Shown here: positions 46,091-57,453 of the stretch, piece after piece
Position numbering within the stretch: the stretch's first letter is position 1
Layout: every line of letters begins with the position of its first letter
Program-made: the position numbers and the translations under genes
Source: Panopea generosa
Lineage: Eukaryota > Mollusca > Bivalvia > Adapedonta > Hiatellidae
Length of the DNA: 64,000 nt
Direction of reading: 5' to 3'
Assembly (NCBI GenBank): GCA_029582155.1
Contig: CM055911.1
Span: 51,831,419 to 51,895,418, forward strand
Notes under the pieces: generated by a model
Databases searched by the model: none
Seen by the model: only the letters and a program-made list of their open reading frames with translations
Told to the model about the DNA's origin: nothing

Positions 46091-47150
46091 AGGGTTATGT
46101 GATTCCGAATCAATTATTCATTGCTGATTGTAAGAAATATAGATTGATGAGATGAGCCTTATCAGTCATTCCTTATCGTAATTGGGAATCTTCTACAATA
46201 CATTCCAGAAATAATTGCTGCTAATTATTTGTTTTGTCTTCAAGTATTGTGAATGTAAAAATGTAAACTGCGGTGGCTACTAATTGAAATGCATTTGTAC
46301 TTGAAGTTATACGAAGTTGTTTGCATTTGAACTATAAAAAGTAATTTGTAGCAGCAAGGACTTATATAAAGAAGGAAAAGCAACTGTTTGGGTTGTTATG
46401 AACGCTCGCGTATTCACGCAAAATCTCGCGAAATCTCGATATTAAATACCATAACTTGCTTTCATTTCACAAATACAAATCAAAACGAAACAATTCCCAA
46501 CATATTGTGTTTATAATTGTTGAAGTACTTATGATAACAAACTTGTGTACTGCAACTAAAAAAATCAAGAAAAGTGCTTGAAAATTTATGTCAAACTACA
46601 ATATTATGAATTTTAGATCACTATTTTGCATGATTACAGCATTATAAAACATTTAGGCTACATTTACCAAGCATTTGATGTGAAAGAAGTCAGTTATCTG
46701 TGAAATTGCCATGATATGAAATTAAATCCTTATCATTGCAAATTATTCTAATAAGAAACACTGTATAGTACAAATTATAAGGTTTCATATGAGGAAATAC
46801 GAGAACCACAATTACGCAGTTCAATTTTACAAGTATGTAGAAGATCTCTTGTCTCTTGTAGTCTATACACATGTGTAGCATAAAGACTTTTTTGAGAGAA
46901 AACTATACGATTCAATTGAACATTTGTAATTTTAACCATTATTATGTTATTTGTGAACAAAAGACATATATCTACAGGCCAGACTACAATACAAATTAAG
47001 TAAACAATGCCATAGATTCAACCACCTCACTTTTAATGGTTTCAACTATAGCTTATCTTATATATCAGGATTTAACACGCAAAACGTCAGTTTCAAAAAA
47101 CTACTCATATAACCTAATTAATTTCGATTTTAAAATGTTAATATATGCCA
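46091..47150. other. AT-rich spacer
   Basis: Two overlapping minus-strand frames (46690-46960, 61-63 codons) lack splice or motif support. Confidence 0.35.
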
Positions 47151-47154
47151 TTCT

Positions 47155-47262
47155 ATGGAAGAACGATAACTCTTCTCACGTTCATTTTTCAGTCTGAGTT
47201 CATCCTCACCTAATAAATCTGGTAGCCATATATGTCCTGTTTTGTGTTGCTAACGGTGTTAG
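47155..47262 (+). mobile_element. SINE family A 3' half (copy A7)
   Basis: GAAGAACGATAACTCTTCTC, CAGTCTGAGTTCATCCTCAC, CTAATAAATCTGGTAGCC and CATATATGTCCTG follow the 3' half of A2. The tRNA head is absent. Confidence 0.6.
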
Positions 47263-47364
47263 GTCTTATCAATACTCAAGGAAAACGAGAGGATCCGGGA
47301 AAATTAATCATTGTTTTCTGGCAACCAACTCTTCTACTTTCGTCTGTGTAGGTAATACATTGAG

Positions 47365-47545
47365 TAAATTAGGATGGAAATTCACGTTTGTCCCACAATT
47401 CATAGCAATTGGACGCCAACTAAACTATAACGTCATTCAAACTTTCTCTGAAGTTACTGACCAATCAACGTGTTCAAATGTGTTAATATTTAACGGACCC
47501 AATCGAGAGAGCTAGGTTAATTCTACAGACTAATGTAAAATACTG
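47365..47545 (+). repeat. Dispersed repeat, family E (copy E4)
   Basis: TTTGTCCCACAATTCATAGC, AACTATAACGTCATTCAAAC, TACTGACCAATCAACGTG, ATATTTAACGGACCCAATCG, AGAGAGCTAGG, TTCTACAGACTAAT. CCAAT box kept at 47461; the CRE site is reduced to ACGTCA. Confidence 0.75.
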
Positions 47546-47619
47546 TCTTCCTCTCGAATCGTATTAACATATGCTATTCTATTTTTAGCGTTATGATAAA
47601 TATTTGATTATATAAGGAA

Positions 47620-47710
47620 ATGGCGACATAGCAACCAATATTGGTCGCTGATTTGATAATTGACTTGTTTTATTGATAGTCCTCGTCAGGTGAATAACGT
47701 CAGACCGTAC
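47620..47710 (+). repeat. Dispersed repeat, family J (copy J2)
   Basis: Matches J1 at 32.64 kb along about 90 bp; lies 75 bp right of E4. Confidence 0.55.
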
Positions 47711-47919
47711 ACCTTTCAACCGATTAGCCAATCGAAATACAGCTTACAAAAAATTATCATCTGATTGTGGTATAACAGTTAACAAAGATTACATTACATT
47801 AATTTTCTATTTTTCTGAAATAATTAAGTAGTACACGTACATGTGTCCGCTAGCGATCAATGCAAAAATGGTGCCATGTATCGTTAGGTGCTTTAATAAT
47901 GACTTAGCGATACACATGT

Positions 47920-48260
47920 TTCTCAGCCCATGATATCGTCCGAATCTGGTCTTTTTAAATCCCAATACATAAGCGGGGAATTCCGTGCCTGTTCCAAAAT
48001 TCAATTGGCAATACAGCGTTTAGAATGGCGAACAACATTGGCAAGATAATCTTGTTAAATAGTTTTAATATTACCAGGTAATACTATAAAGGTAATATAG
48101 CGAACCTCACAATAACTAGGGCGTTCCTATCGTAAAAAATTATTGACCAATCAGTGTTCCTACTATTGCTAGATGTAGCCAATCAGCATACTCCGTATAA
48201 TGCTATGTGACGAAACCAAACGGGTATAGGTCAATCTGTTTTACAGTCTATACGCATGAC
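47920..48260 (+). repeat. Family E-related, rearranged copy
   Basis: GCGGGGAATTCCGTGCCTGT with TCCAAAATTCAATTGGCAAT resembles the left part of E. After an AT-rich interval, TATTGACCAATCAGTGTTCC and GTAGCCAATCAGCATACTCC give two CCAAT segments, ending CTGTTTTACAGTCTAT. Confidence 0.5.
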
Positions 48261-48689
48261 ACTCAAGAAATCAGCCGGGCCCGAAGTAATCCTAGTTAAA
48301 TATTAAAAGTTTTCACACCAATCAATAAATGATAAGTTGTGTATGATCAATTCATATGAATCGCATCTTATAGCTACTATTTAATGAAACTTAAGCTTAT
48401 TTATGCACAATTCAAGATGAGATTAAAAGCAAAATTAAGATAAAAAGAAATTTCAAAACATTATTGAATTATGATTTAAAAGACTTAAGATGCTGTATCA
48501 ATATAGCTCAGCTATTTCAATGCAAATGAAGCCTGTTCACTAACGAGTCAAACCCACTTAATACAATGAGAAAGATACCTGAACCACGTTGCCAAGGCGA
48601 TTATTACATATTATGTAATTGAATATACAACTCAGACAAAAATTTGGCTGTATATTTGCATGTACTATTCAAGTGACGCTGACAGGTTA
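48261..48689. other. AT-rich spacer
   Basis: No supported feature. Confidence 0.4.
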
Positions 48690-49150
48690 AGTGATTGTAT
48701 TGCATATAGAACAGCATAAACTTATATAAGTATTAACTAAAACAAGCAACACATGAAAAGGAGAATCACAGAAATAAAGATACTATATTAGTTACATAGA
48801 TATATTTATAACAATATAAAAACATATATCACGTACGCACTTATATAATACAGCATAAAGTAAATCTAAAATAAGCATTAAACGAAAAAAAGAATCACAA
48901 AAATAAAGATATTATGCCAAAACTACTTAAGTAACATGTGTATACTTAGTACAGTGTAATACACATATCATCAACGCACATTACTAGAACAAAAACATGC
49001 AGCAAACGAAAAGATGTGGCACATAGATAAAGATACACTTTGTGAAATCCCACTTTGTGTTTATCAAGTGATTATTTATAATATGAATAGACTTGGTACA
49101 GTGTAAATATACAAATTGACAACGCATTTATTTACTAAAACAATCATTAC
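48690..49150. repeat. Degenerate tandem repeat, about 120-130-bp unit, 3 to 4 copies
   Basis: AGAATCACAGAAATAAAGAT (48762), AGAATCACAAAAATAAAGAT (48891) and GTGGCACATAGATAAAGATA (49015) mark successive units; AACAAGCAAC, ATAAGCATTA and CATGCAGCAA precede them; GTACGCAC, CAACGCAC and CAACGCAT sit at matching places. Confidence 0.65.
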
Positions 49151-49482
49151 AGAGTGTCAAAGTCAACAAATGCGCGCGAACCATATAAATATTGTTTTCT
49201 GCTATGGAAGCGTCCAATTATCTGACAATGAAGTCTGGTGAGCTAAAACAAATGTGTTACCACTAGACATGAATTATTAAGAATAAAGTAGAACGCATAA
49301 CTCATTGTTTATATTGGCGGCGTGTGGCCTATATTCACAACGGAATGACATGTTTCTTTTCTGTTATAATATTTTAGTACCAGGTGTAACCAAGTGTAGT
49401 ACAGAAGGATACAGTGTATTTGTTATCGGCAAACACCTCTGAGAGCTTCAGTTGAAAATTCTGCTATGATATAATAACTTCA

Positions 49483-49665
49483 CGGGTCCTTCGTAGCTTG
49501 GTGGTCTAACACTATCCAAGAGCACTTCTCGGTCTAAAGAAATGGTATGTGAGGTATGCCTGATATTTGTGGCTGGATGGTGGTTGCATTCTGAGTTGGT
49601 TCTGTTTCAAGTTATATCTCGGCCAATATATAACCTGTAATGTGGTAATAATAACGTTTAACCAC
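49483..49665 (+). mobile_element. SINE family A, degenerate (copy A5)
   Basis: GGGTCCTTCGTAGCTTGGTG with GTCTAACACTATCCAAGA is a worn family A head; TCTCGGCCAATATATAACCT and AATAATAACGTTTAACCACG correspond to the 3' part. Confidence 0.6.
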
Positions 49666-50149
49666 GTTAAAACTGATATAAAGTACCGGCATATCTCAGA
49701 ATATTGAGATTAATTCGATTGTTCTATGTATATCCTTGGTGTCTAAAATTGCATTCGGTGAGAAGTCGTTTTAATGGGTTTTCGTGTAATGTATGAATTA
49801 GAAATTCTTAGCATTATAGAATGACACATGTAAAAAAAATCCATTTAACACAGTGCACGGATGAAGGTCACACATATAATAAACAATACACACACAAGAA
49901 ACAATCGTGTAAAGAAACACACATGTGTAACACGCAATCAATAAATGCACGGAATCATGACTAGATCTAGAAGGGATATAAAGGATCCAGACAACAAAAA
50001 AAAACATTTACATATTTCCAAAAACAATTATTTTAAACCGTTCGAATTCGGTATCTTTTTGACATTAACACCAATAAAAAAGCACCTATCCAATGGAAAT
50101 ACATGGAAATATTAATAACTCTGCTTATCTTGTAAATTCGTGCCCAGTC
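49666..50149. other. AT-rich spacer
   Basis: The 69-codon minus frame at 49798-50007 reads through CA-rich DNA; no support. Confidence 0.4.
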
Positions 50150-50406
50150 ACCCTCTTCTCATTATGCACATTGGACCCATCTGCATGAGGGTGATAGATA
50201 ATAATGATACGGTAGTTCAACGCTAATATTGCCGATGTTGCTAACACAGGTTAAAACGTCACCAGTTATTACTTATTATGCACATTGAGCCCATGTGGTA
50301 GGAATGCTCGATACGCCAATGGGAGCAATATTGATACAGTATTTCCAGGCTAATATTGCCGAAGTTGCTAAGACAGGTAAAACGTTACCAGTTATTTACT
50401 ATTATG
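50150..50406. repeat. Tandem duplication, 114-126-bp unit
   Basis: ATTATGCACATTGGACCCAT (50161) and ATTATGCACATTGAGCCCAT (50275) begin two units; both run through CTAATATTGCCGATGTTGCT and GTCACCAGTTATT-type sequence; a third start is at 50401. The end of an earlier unit (CCCAGTCACCCTCTTCTC) precedes. Confidence 0.8.
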
Positions 50407-51057
50407 ACAGATGAGAAAAATTACCTCATTGCTGTGGATGAGGCTGGCCTATAACTGCTGGATATTTACTTTTTCTGCTGCGATGCTGAAGCACTCAGAG
50501 TTGTTTGTTTTATATTACTGAATAGCGGAATACGTATAATTGAGTGTATATTTAGATAGTGGATTTGCAATGACAGAGCCGTTGTTGTACACAGTCATGT
50601 ATTGAAGCCAAACTTAGTTGATAATTGGGCAAAGTTCATCACAGATATAGGTGAAGGTGTAGGTAAAACGGATAATTACCGTTTTGAAAACATAAAACTA
50701 CTGCCTTACCTGTATCGGTATATAAAGTCTTTACACCGTTTAAAATTATTCTCCAATTAATACTAATGGACTGTACGTGATGTAAGGTAGAATAGCATCA
50801 ATATATTTTTGTGTAAAAGAAATATACGATATTTTATTGATGGAAGACGAAAATAACTTACCGGTATATCGTTATCAAACGTATCAAAGTAAAATGTAGA
50901 CTAACACCAAGTCGGTACTTTAAGTCACTGTTAAGACAATCGGAAACTGTATAAAATATACCTATTAAATAAATTATTCATTTTGAATTAGTAAAAATGG
51001 AAGTTTACACACTGAAGTGGAGTAAATCATGAAGCGTGAAGAAAAAAGTATTTGATT
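50407..51057. other. AT-rich spacer
   Basis: No supported feature. Confidence 0.4.
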
Positions 51058-51325
51058 GAATATTTAGCGTCATTTTTATGCCATCGAGGGATGACAGATG
51101 ATTAGTTAACCGAACCACTTGAGACCCTGATAGGTTAGCTAGTACTCGAGCACACCCATTTCCACAAGTAACTGATTACTTTTCATCTTGAATCAGCGAT
51201 GAAAGCCGAATAAGAATGAAGCGCAACATCGTATATCGATCATCACGAAGACTGTCACCAAGCTATAATTAACGACCCTTGATTTGATAATCCTACGAGC
51301 TACCGACTGATCTAAGCAGGTGAAA
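51058..51325 (-). mobile_element. tRNA-derived SINE, family B (copy B4)
   Basis: Left end ATATTTAGCGTCATTTTTAT with GCCATCGAGGG, then CTTGAATCAGCGATGAAAGC, ATCATCACGAAGACTGTCAC, and at the right a worn head (AGTCGGTAGCTCGTAGGATT on minus). Matches B2 over its full length. Confidence 0.8.
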
Positions 51326-51368
51326 CTGTATTATCAAATAACTATTTGGTGGAAATAGGCTGGCTTTA

Positions 51369-51384
51369 CTTATATATATATATA
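51369..51384. repeat. (AT)n microsatellite
   Basis: Short AT run. Confidence 0.8.
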
Positions 51385-51770
51385 CTACACTTCTGAGGTG
51401 AAGTTCCCTCGCCAACAAAATTGAATTCGGGCTCTTTTTAGATCATCCAATCCAATGTCACCAATTGAAAACAAACATAACGGATTAATTCGAAATATAA
51501 TTGAAGTCGTGTCACTCAAATGATACCTCATAAAAGTTAATTTAGTCTAACCTGAGCGCAAAAGCAAATTTAAGGTATCCCCATTAAAACAAAATTATGT
51601 TTAAATAGAAAGCAGTGAGAAGCATAAAAGTGGAAAAACTATTTTTTCCAATTAAAAGAAAACTCCTGATATGCTGTCTTTTACAGAATTCAGTAATCAT
51701 ATCTTTCGATAACCCAGTGCATATTAAATTTCAAATTATTCCGTTTAAGACTCATATATATCACATTTAT
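51385..51770. other. AT-rich spacer
   Basis: No supported feature. Confidence 0.4.
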
Positions 51771-51783
51771 GCTACCAATTGAC

Positions 51784-51935
51784 CTGGCGCCGCCATTTTC
51801 CTTAGACAAGCTAACGATGAATAAGAAAAATTTATGTTGTATTTACTTAGACAAACAATATTACATTGTCAACGGGCGAAGCGAAAGTCGTTATCGCGTC
51901 AGGTCAATTACAAACATTTTCGCTGGTCAATTATC
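51784..51935 (+). repeat. Dispersed repeat, family H (copy H2)
   Basis: GCCGCCATTTTCCTTAGACA with AGCTAACGATGA, then GGGCGAAGCGAAAGTCGTTA and TCAGGTCAATTACAAACATT, parallel H1 at 23.3 kb. The 74-codon frame here is incidental. Confidence 0.6.
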
Positions 51936-52766
51936 GATAATGAGAGTATTAATGGAAAAGTTAGATAATATATTGAATTTTTGTAAAATGTAGTAAGTAA
52001 ACAACAATTTAGATCAATTCGACCATTGACTGGTATTGTATCCGAAGTGTACATCTTGTTTATTTACACATTAGTCAATCAGCCTCATATTTATTTTCTT
52101 CATTTTGAAATTTCTAAAAAGCAAACATTCCGATCAGCAGAGATTAAAGGTATGTAACTACAATCGATATTGAGTGCACCTTCTTTTTTTCTACACAAGG
52201 GCATTAAAAATGCTTTTAAGATTGAAAATCAATACTTTCATTAAATAAATTTATATTAGATACAGTATTGAATGTCAATAGTATTCCGAATAATCATGTT
52301 TATGTCAATATTATTCCCAACCAAGAAAACCAATTCCGAGGGTTTCATTGCCCCTATTCAATTTGTGTGCATATCTGTGCAAAAGTATGTCATTGTATAC
52401 GTTGATACATGTATGTATATCATAGTCAAATACTATCTAGAATACTAATATGCACCACAGCAATATATTGCATGTATCGATTCTTCTAAATATAAAACAC
52501 ATTTTGTTTCAGTGATATTGAACACAAACATATTTTAAAAATTTAAATATTGATATTATCTTGGTGTGACGTGTTGTTCATTAAATTATTTATAGGTGTA
52601 ACCCACCATTTATAATTGTTCTTTATTATGTAGTAAACAAAGAATGTGCGCATGCTTGTCATTCATTAATTGACCCAAAATGAAAGAAATGAAACTTATA
52701 TATATTTTATTGTTTATCAACCATTATACTACCGACATATGATAAGAAAAGTAAGGGTCATATAAA
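51936..52766. other. AT-rich spacer
   Basis: No supported feature. Confidence 0.4.
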
Positions 52767-53209
52767 CGTCTCACTACACAGTTACACCCCTTTTTCCCCC
52801 ACGGTTACATAATTCTTACGCTAAAAATCAAGGCCTATGTAATTTGATTTTGAAATATTTTCAAAATGGTTCATAATAGTTGTGATTTCTTGCTGCAGAT
52901 GAGTAAAGCAAATGTTGGTTTAGCATTTACTGTAATAAGACATCACGGGTGTCAAAAAAGTGACTTTTGTAGGATTTCAACATATGCATGTATTAATGAG
53001 CGTTTGAGGATTTCTTTTTTTAAAAAAACTCAGAGTGTCACTGCAGCCTCTTTAAAAAATAACAATGTGGTCAACCTACCAGTTATTGTGCATTTGTATG
53101 GGGTTAAGATTCCTGCTATAAAAAAAAAAAAAATTATATGTGGAATTATATAATCCTAGACCTCATTTTACATAGAATAAAGAACATAATTAAACTGTGT
53201 AGTAAGACC
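52767..53209 (-). mobile_element. MITE family T (copy T6, both ends present)
   Basis: Left end CGTCTCACTACACAGTTAC, right end AACTGTGTAGTAAGACC: inverted repeats of about 17 bp. Flanking tetranucleotides TAAA and TATA are consistent with a mutated TTAA duplication. Internal CTTACGCTAAAAATCAAGGC, TTCTTGCTGCAGATGAGTAA, GTAATAAGACATCACGGGTG, GTGGTCAACCTACCAGTTAT match T8 in reverse. The 95-codon plus frame inside is incidental. Confidence 0.9.
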
Positions 53210-53799
53210 TATAAGATATTTGTTTCTGTTCAATGTGTGATCTGTTGGCAAAGTGAAAGTAGTCGTCAGAAACTATGTATTCTTATCCCAATTCTCCAAG
53301 AATCAATATTTGTTTTCTAAATTCATAATTCAAACATGATAATGCTTGCATCATATTCCAATATACATCAATAATGCAATTCAAATAAACAAATGAGAAT
53401 TTGAATAAGAAAAATGTGTGTTTTAAAGAATAAAAAAAAGGACTATTTATAACAACCATTATGCAGAAAAATTTCCTGTTTCCTATTGTAGTGCTTTTTC
53501 TATAGTACTTGAGTGAACATGTTATGAACATTATCTCATTATAAAAAGATTGTTTTAGAATGTCTAGTTACATAGGCATTTTTTCGTGATATGCCAAAAA
53601 AAAACGAAAACTGTTCATCATAGATATTCAGTTTAATATGGCGTTACATAATGCATGATATTTTGGTTGTTAATTTACATACGCTGGTAAAAAGGTGATA
53701 TTTTTGACTGGTGAATGTATGGACACAAAATAAGTTAACGATAATGCTAATGTATTGTTGAAACAAACACACTTATATTTGAAGGAATTGTTTCAATGG
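53210..53799. other. AT-rich spacer
   Basis: No supported feature. Confidence 0.4.
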
Positions 53800-53925
53800 A
53801 GTGTGGTCCAGTGGTAGTGCATCGGAACCAGGATCGGCACGTCATTATGTTGTGTCCTTGAGCCAGACATATAACTTTTCTGTATATGCTCAGTACATAC
53901 CGTGTAAACGATAAACGGTAAACGA
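53800..53925 (+). mobile_element. tRNA-derived SINE, family C'
   Basis: Head GTGTGGTCCAGTGGTAGTGC (A box), a lost B box, then TATGTTGTGTCCTTGAGCCA, ACATATAACTTTTCTGTATA and TGCTCAGTACATACCG. Confidence 0.65.
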
Positions 53926-54489
53926 TTCAATCGCAACGGCATGCTAAATACAGTAGTTTGCGTTTAGGATCTTTTAAACTGAATATCTGGGGTTTTTTCT
54001 CCTAATATTTTTTGTTCAGAAACGCAAACTCTGAACGAAACTAAAATGCATTCGAAACGCGTTAGAAACGAATTTAAAATGCATTTTTATGTACTTCAAC
54101 GAATTACGGGTTTTACCCAAGGGAGAGCTCAAGCATTAACGTAAACCTTAGTTTAAATAGGCAGAAAATAGTTTTTGGTGATGGTAATTAAACCTGTCTA
54201 TATTATTGTCAAGCGTTATTTAAATATGTTGTTTTGCTTTGTTTCACGAAGTAAAATAGATAAATGGAAATGGAAACAATTCTTCAAGAGAAATAGAAAA
54301 CCATAGACTTACAGGAAACTATTGACAAACTGTTCGTGGTCACAACACTTACATTGTTGCGTCTCTCGCAAACATTCGTTTGTAAGTCATACCAACTCCT
54401 CACGACTTATTCTGAAAAAGATTTTGTATGTACATCTAAATAATATAATAAAAGTTATCAGAGATGTTTTTTCTCAAATATTGATATTA
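53926..54489. other. AT-rich spacer
   Basis: No supported feature. Confidence 0.4.
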
Positions 54490-54736
54490 ACGAAAACGTG
54501 AAAACATCCAACATAAATACATGCATCTGTAAAAATTATAAATTCCACTGTTTTGACACCAGTGATGTCTTATTGCAGTACATTGTATGCCAGCTTTTGC
54601 CCTACTCATCTGCAGCAAGACATCACAACCACTATAAACCATTTCGAAAACATTTCAAACCAAATTACATAAGACTTTTTTAAGCGTAAGAACCAAGTTG
54701 CCGTGGGGGAAAAGGGTGCAACTGTGTAGTGAGACG
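54490..54736 (+). mobile_element. MITE family T, left-truncated (copy T7)
   Basis: AATACATGCATCTGTAAAAA, ACCAGTGATGTCTTATTGCA, CTCATCTGCAGCAAGACATC, TTTAAGCGTAAGAACCAAGT, TTGCCGTGGGGGAAAAGGG and the end AACTGTGTAGTGAGACG followed by TTAA (54737-54740). The left end is lost or unrecognisable. Confidence 0.85.
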
Positions 54737-54740
54737 TTAA

Positions 54741-55309
54741 AGCGCCCATCATTCATGCAGTAAGTGTTAAATGTACTGCAACAATGTTATTAAACTACTA
54801 AGTACACAAGACAAAGAATAGAATTCATTTTACCATTGGGCTTTATAAACCGATTTAAGTGGTTCCTAGATGCGTCTTTATAAATAACACAGGAGGGACA
54901 CGTTAATTTCCGTTGAAACGAAAGAGACATTAATAATGGCACATATGTACGGCTTGAAAACAATTCACATTCAAGTGACACGAAATACAGATTACCACTG
55001 AAATGACTTGTATTTTATTATCAACAGTGAAATGTATTTTTTTAATTTGCACGCAATGCGTTCATAGCACAAAGCAATACTATGCTAGCCACAGTGTTGC
55101 TAAACATCTCAACTGGAGATTTTCCTCAACTCAAATTGTTATGCTACAATTGTAATTACAGTGCTCATTTTTCATGTAATTCCGTACCATTGAGTTATCA
55201 CTGAATGTGTAGTGAAACCGACACAACAATCAAATCGTTTCTTTAAATATTTACTTACGTATAGTTATATTTACACTTATCAAACTACATTTATATACAA
55301 TGTACATAT
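54741..55309. other. AT-rich spacer
   Basis: No supported feature. Confidence 0.4.
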
Positions 55310-55311
55310 GA

Positions 55312-55490
55312 TCGGGGGGTAGTGTAGTGCAAAGGGTGTTGGGCGCACCAGTCAGAGGATGCGAATTACATCCACAGCTTGACCATATGCCTTTAAAGAT
55401 AACACTCAGTACAGGTTTTACCCTGGAAGCGAAATCGACTGTGATTCATACTTACTTTAAGCAATCGTCGCAATAGAGCTAAAGTATGTG
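55312..55490 (+). mobile_element. tRNA-derived SINE, family C (copy C3)
   Basis: GGGGGGTAGTGTAGTGCAAA, an eroded B box (GATGCGAATTACATCC), then AACACTCAGTACAGGTTTTA, CCCTGGAAGCG and GACTGTGATTCATACTTACT. Longest match to C1. Confidence 0.7.
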
Positions 55491-55799
55491 AGTATAATCT
55501 AAGTGAAACTGTTATAGGTTATTCTGGCGGAACTATTTTTATTGACAATGTCTCGTAATTAATGATGTGCTGATCAATGTAAAAACGAGGATACTTATTT
55601 GAATTTTTTTTTTTTAAAATCTGCCAAAAAACAGGTGCCCTGTTCTAAAAAGTTTAAGCTGTTAATATTTTATAATTAATTTTACGAATTAGTTTGATAG
55701 AGCTTTCCATTCGAACAATCACTTTATAACAGCTGTGTAGGTTTTAAACTGAATAAAATTATAATTAAGTCCTCCTTCTAATGACCATATTACCCCAGA

Positions 55800-55975
55800 G
55801 GTCGATGTTTTGAGCCAAACTCGGTCCAAATCATATCATGTCTGAAAGTTTTTCAGTTACTTTCGGAAATACGATGGTTCTACTCAGATTCTTTCTAAGA
55901 TCTTTTTCCACAGATAAAAAAGCCATATATTTATAAAGCTGTCATGTGTTGAAAATTGAAATATAGCTAATACCA
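55800..55975 (+). mobile_element. SINE family A 3' part (copy A6)
   Basis: GTTTTTCAGTTACTTTCGGA, ACGATGGTTCTACTCAGATT, TCTTTTTCCACAGATAAAAA and AGCCATATATTTATAAAG follow family A order; the head is unrecognisable. Confidence 0.65.
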
Positions 55976-56097
55976 AGTGATATTTATTCATTCATGTAGT
56001 GTATGGCATGATTTTTATTTGATCATGCTAAAAAGGAACGAATGATTGGATGAAACGAAATAATAGAGTGTCAAGTGTGTGGACCCTTCCCCCAAAC

Positions 56098-56127
56098 CCT
56101 CCCCCCCCCCCCCTACCCCACCCCCCT
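56098..56127. repeat. C-rich homopolymer tract
   Basis: Runs of C broken by CTACCCCA. The minus strand is G-rich and could form a quadruplex. Confidence 0.85.
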
Positions 56128-56140
56128 TAAATCCAAATTA

Positions 56141-56410
56141 GCCTGTGTTTTGTCATTACAACCAAAACTTCAAAAGATCTTAATTAGGCAATCTTAAGTT
56201 ATTGCAAGGAATTCCCAAAATGTGTGACAGACGAACAGAAAATAACGATTTTTCACAAATTAAAGGGGCACAACTCTACAACGCCAAAATTCACAACCCC
56301 AAAAATCTAACTTAACCTGTCTTTTGTCATAAACATTATATTAGAATTTCAAAAGATTCGATTCAGGCATTTTTAAGTTATTGCACGGACACCAAAATGT
56401 GAAAAAGAGT
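56141..56410. repeat. Dispersed repeat, two tandem units about 174 bp apart
   Basis: CCTGTGTTTTGTCATTACAA (56142) and CCTGTCTTTTGTCATAAACA (56316) each precede TTCAAAAGAT, TAAGTTATTGCA[A/C]GGA and CAAAATGTG. The TAAGTTATTGC...GGAC string resembles a repeat recalled as common in bivalve DNA. Confidence 0.6.
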
Positions 56411-57018
56411 AAGTGCAGCCTCATTAATTACGTAATTACATTTTCCTATACAAATTTATATTTGAGAGCGTTTGGATGAAGGTTTTATCTAGTAAGAAAG
56501 TGTCTGAGATTCCTTTCTATCAAAAATAAAAAATAAAATTAAGAAAGCCTGCTAAAAATGAAGATTTCAAAAATTCAAAAAATCCCAGAACAATTAGATA
56601 AGAAGCAATAATGCGTCATTATTCAGTAGTTGTGTATCTTTAAACAGTAATTGATTTCATACCATTTCAGTCCCATGATTGCAATTTTCCTAGGCCTTTT
56701 TCAGAATACTGCCTAATAACTTTACATAATTGACTATCTGTATGGTAAAGGGAAATTTGGATCAGTAAACAGATGAACAAAACAAATTTAACGCCTTTTG
56801 TTGGTCCCATGGACATTAGTTAATTTGGAAAGTCGTTAATATCGTATCAATTTTTCACTACGCTTCACAATTAACCGTCAAATTGACTTGATAGTATAAG
56901 ACTCCCAACACAGACTCTCGCATTTTCGTTTCATAAATCTGAATACTGTAGCATAAGGTCTTTATGTATACGAGTTTAATACGTTGATAGTATTCTATAG
57001 TTTGGGTTTTCATTCAGA
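56411..57018. other. AT-rich spacer
   Basis: No supported feature. Confidence 0.4.
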
Positions 57019-57170
57019 CAGTACCGGTTAGCTCAATCGGTACCAATGCAGGGGTTGTGAGTTCAGTCTCCGTGACGATTGATATACGGCATTTTTATGT
57101 CCCATTGATATTCGTCTCTTCACCGCTGTTCTAAGTGGGAAAGTTATCAGTTATTAACAAATAGTTTTGT
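57019..57170 (+). mobile_element. tRNA-derived SINE, family B (copy B5)
   Basis: Plus strand: TACCGGTTAGCTCAATCGGT, a shortened anticodon region, GGTTGTGAGTTCAGTCTCCG (B box with one change), GTGACGATTGATATACGGCA, TGTCCCATTGATATTCGTCT and GGGAAAGTTATCAGTTATTA. The tRNA head lacks about 10 bases compared with B2. Confidence 0.75.
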
Positions 57171-57397
57171 TTCCTCTGAGACCTTTAATTGAAATACATG
57201 AATGTGTAGTGATTAATCATCATTGTCTTGTCTGCTCAAGTTGATCTGGCTTCCCCAAAGTCATCAAGTATATTTATGCGTGTTTCTTTATATTTATATT
57301 TACCTTCACATTTCTGTGATCTAAAATATAAACATGTTTGTGCGGACGTTTTTAGCTCGTCTTTTTAAAAACACAAAGAGGTCTTGTCATGACCTTC

Positions 57398-57452
57398 ACG
57401 TCGTCGTTATCGTTGTCGTTGTCGTCGTTATCGTTGTCGTTGTTGTCGTCTT
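57398..57452. repeat. CGTTGT/CGTTAT hexanucleotide repeat
   Basis: Imperfect repeats of CGTCGTTATCGTTGTCGTTG, unusually CpG-rich for this window. Confidence 0.85.
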
Positions 57453-57453
57453 A

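Noticed and set aside
52866-53153. 95-codon frame
   Set aside because: Lies entirely inside MITE copy T6; other copies do not preserve the frame.
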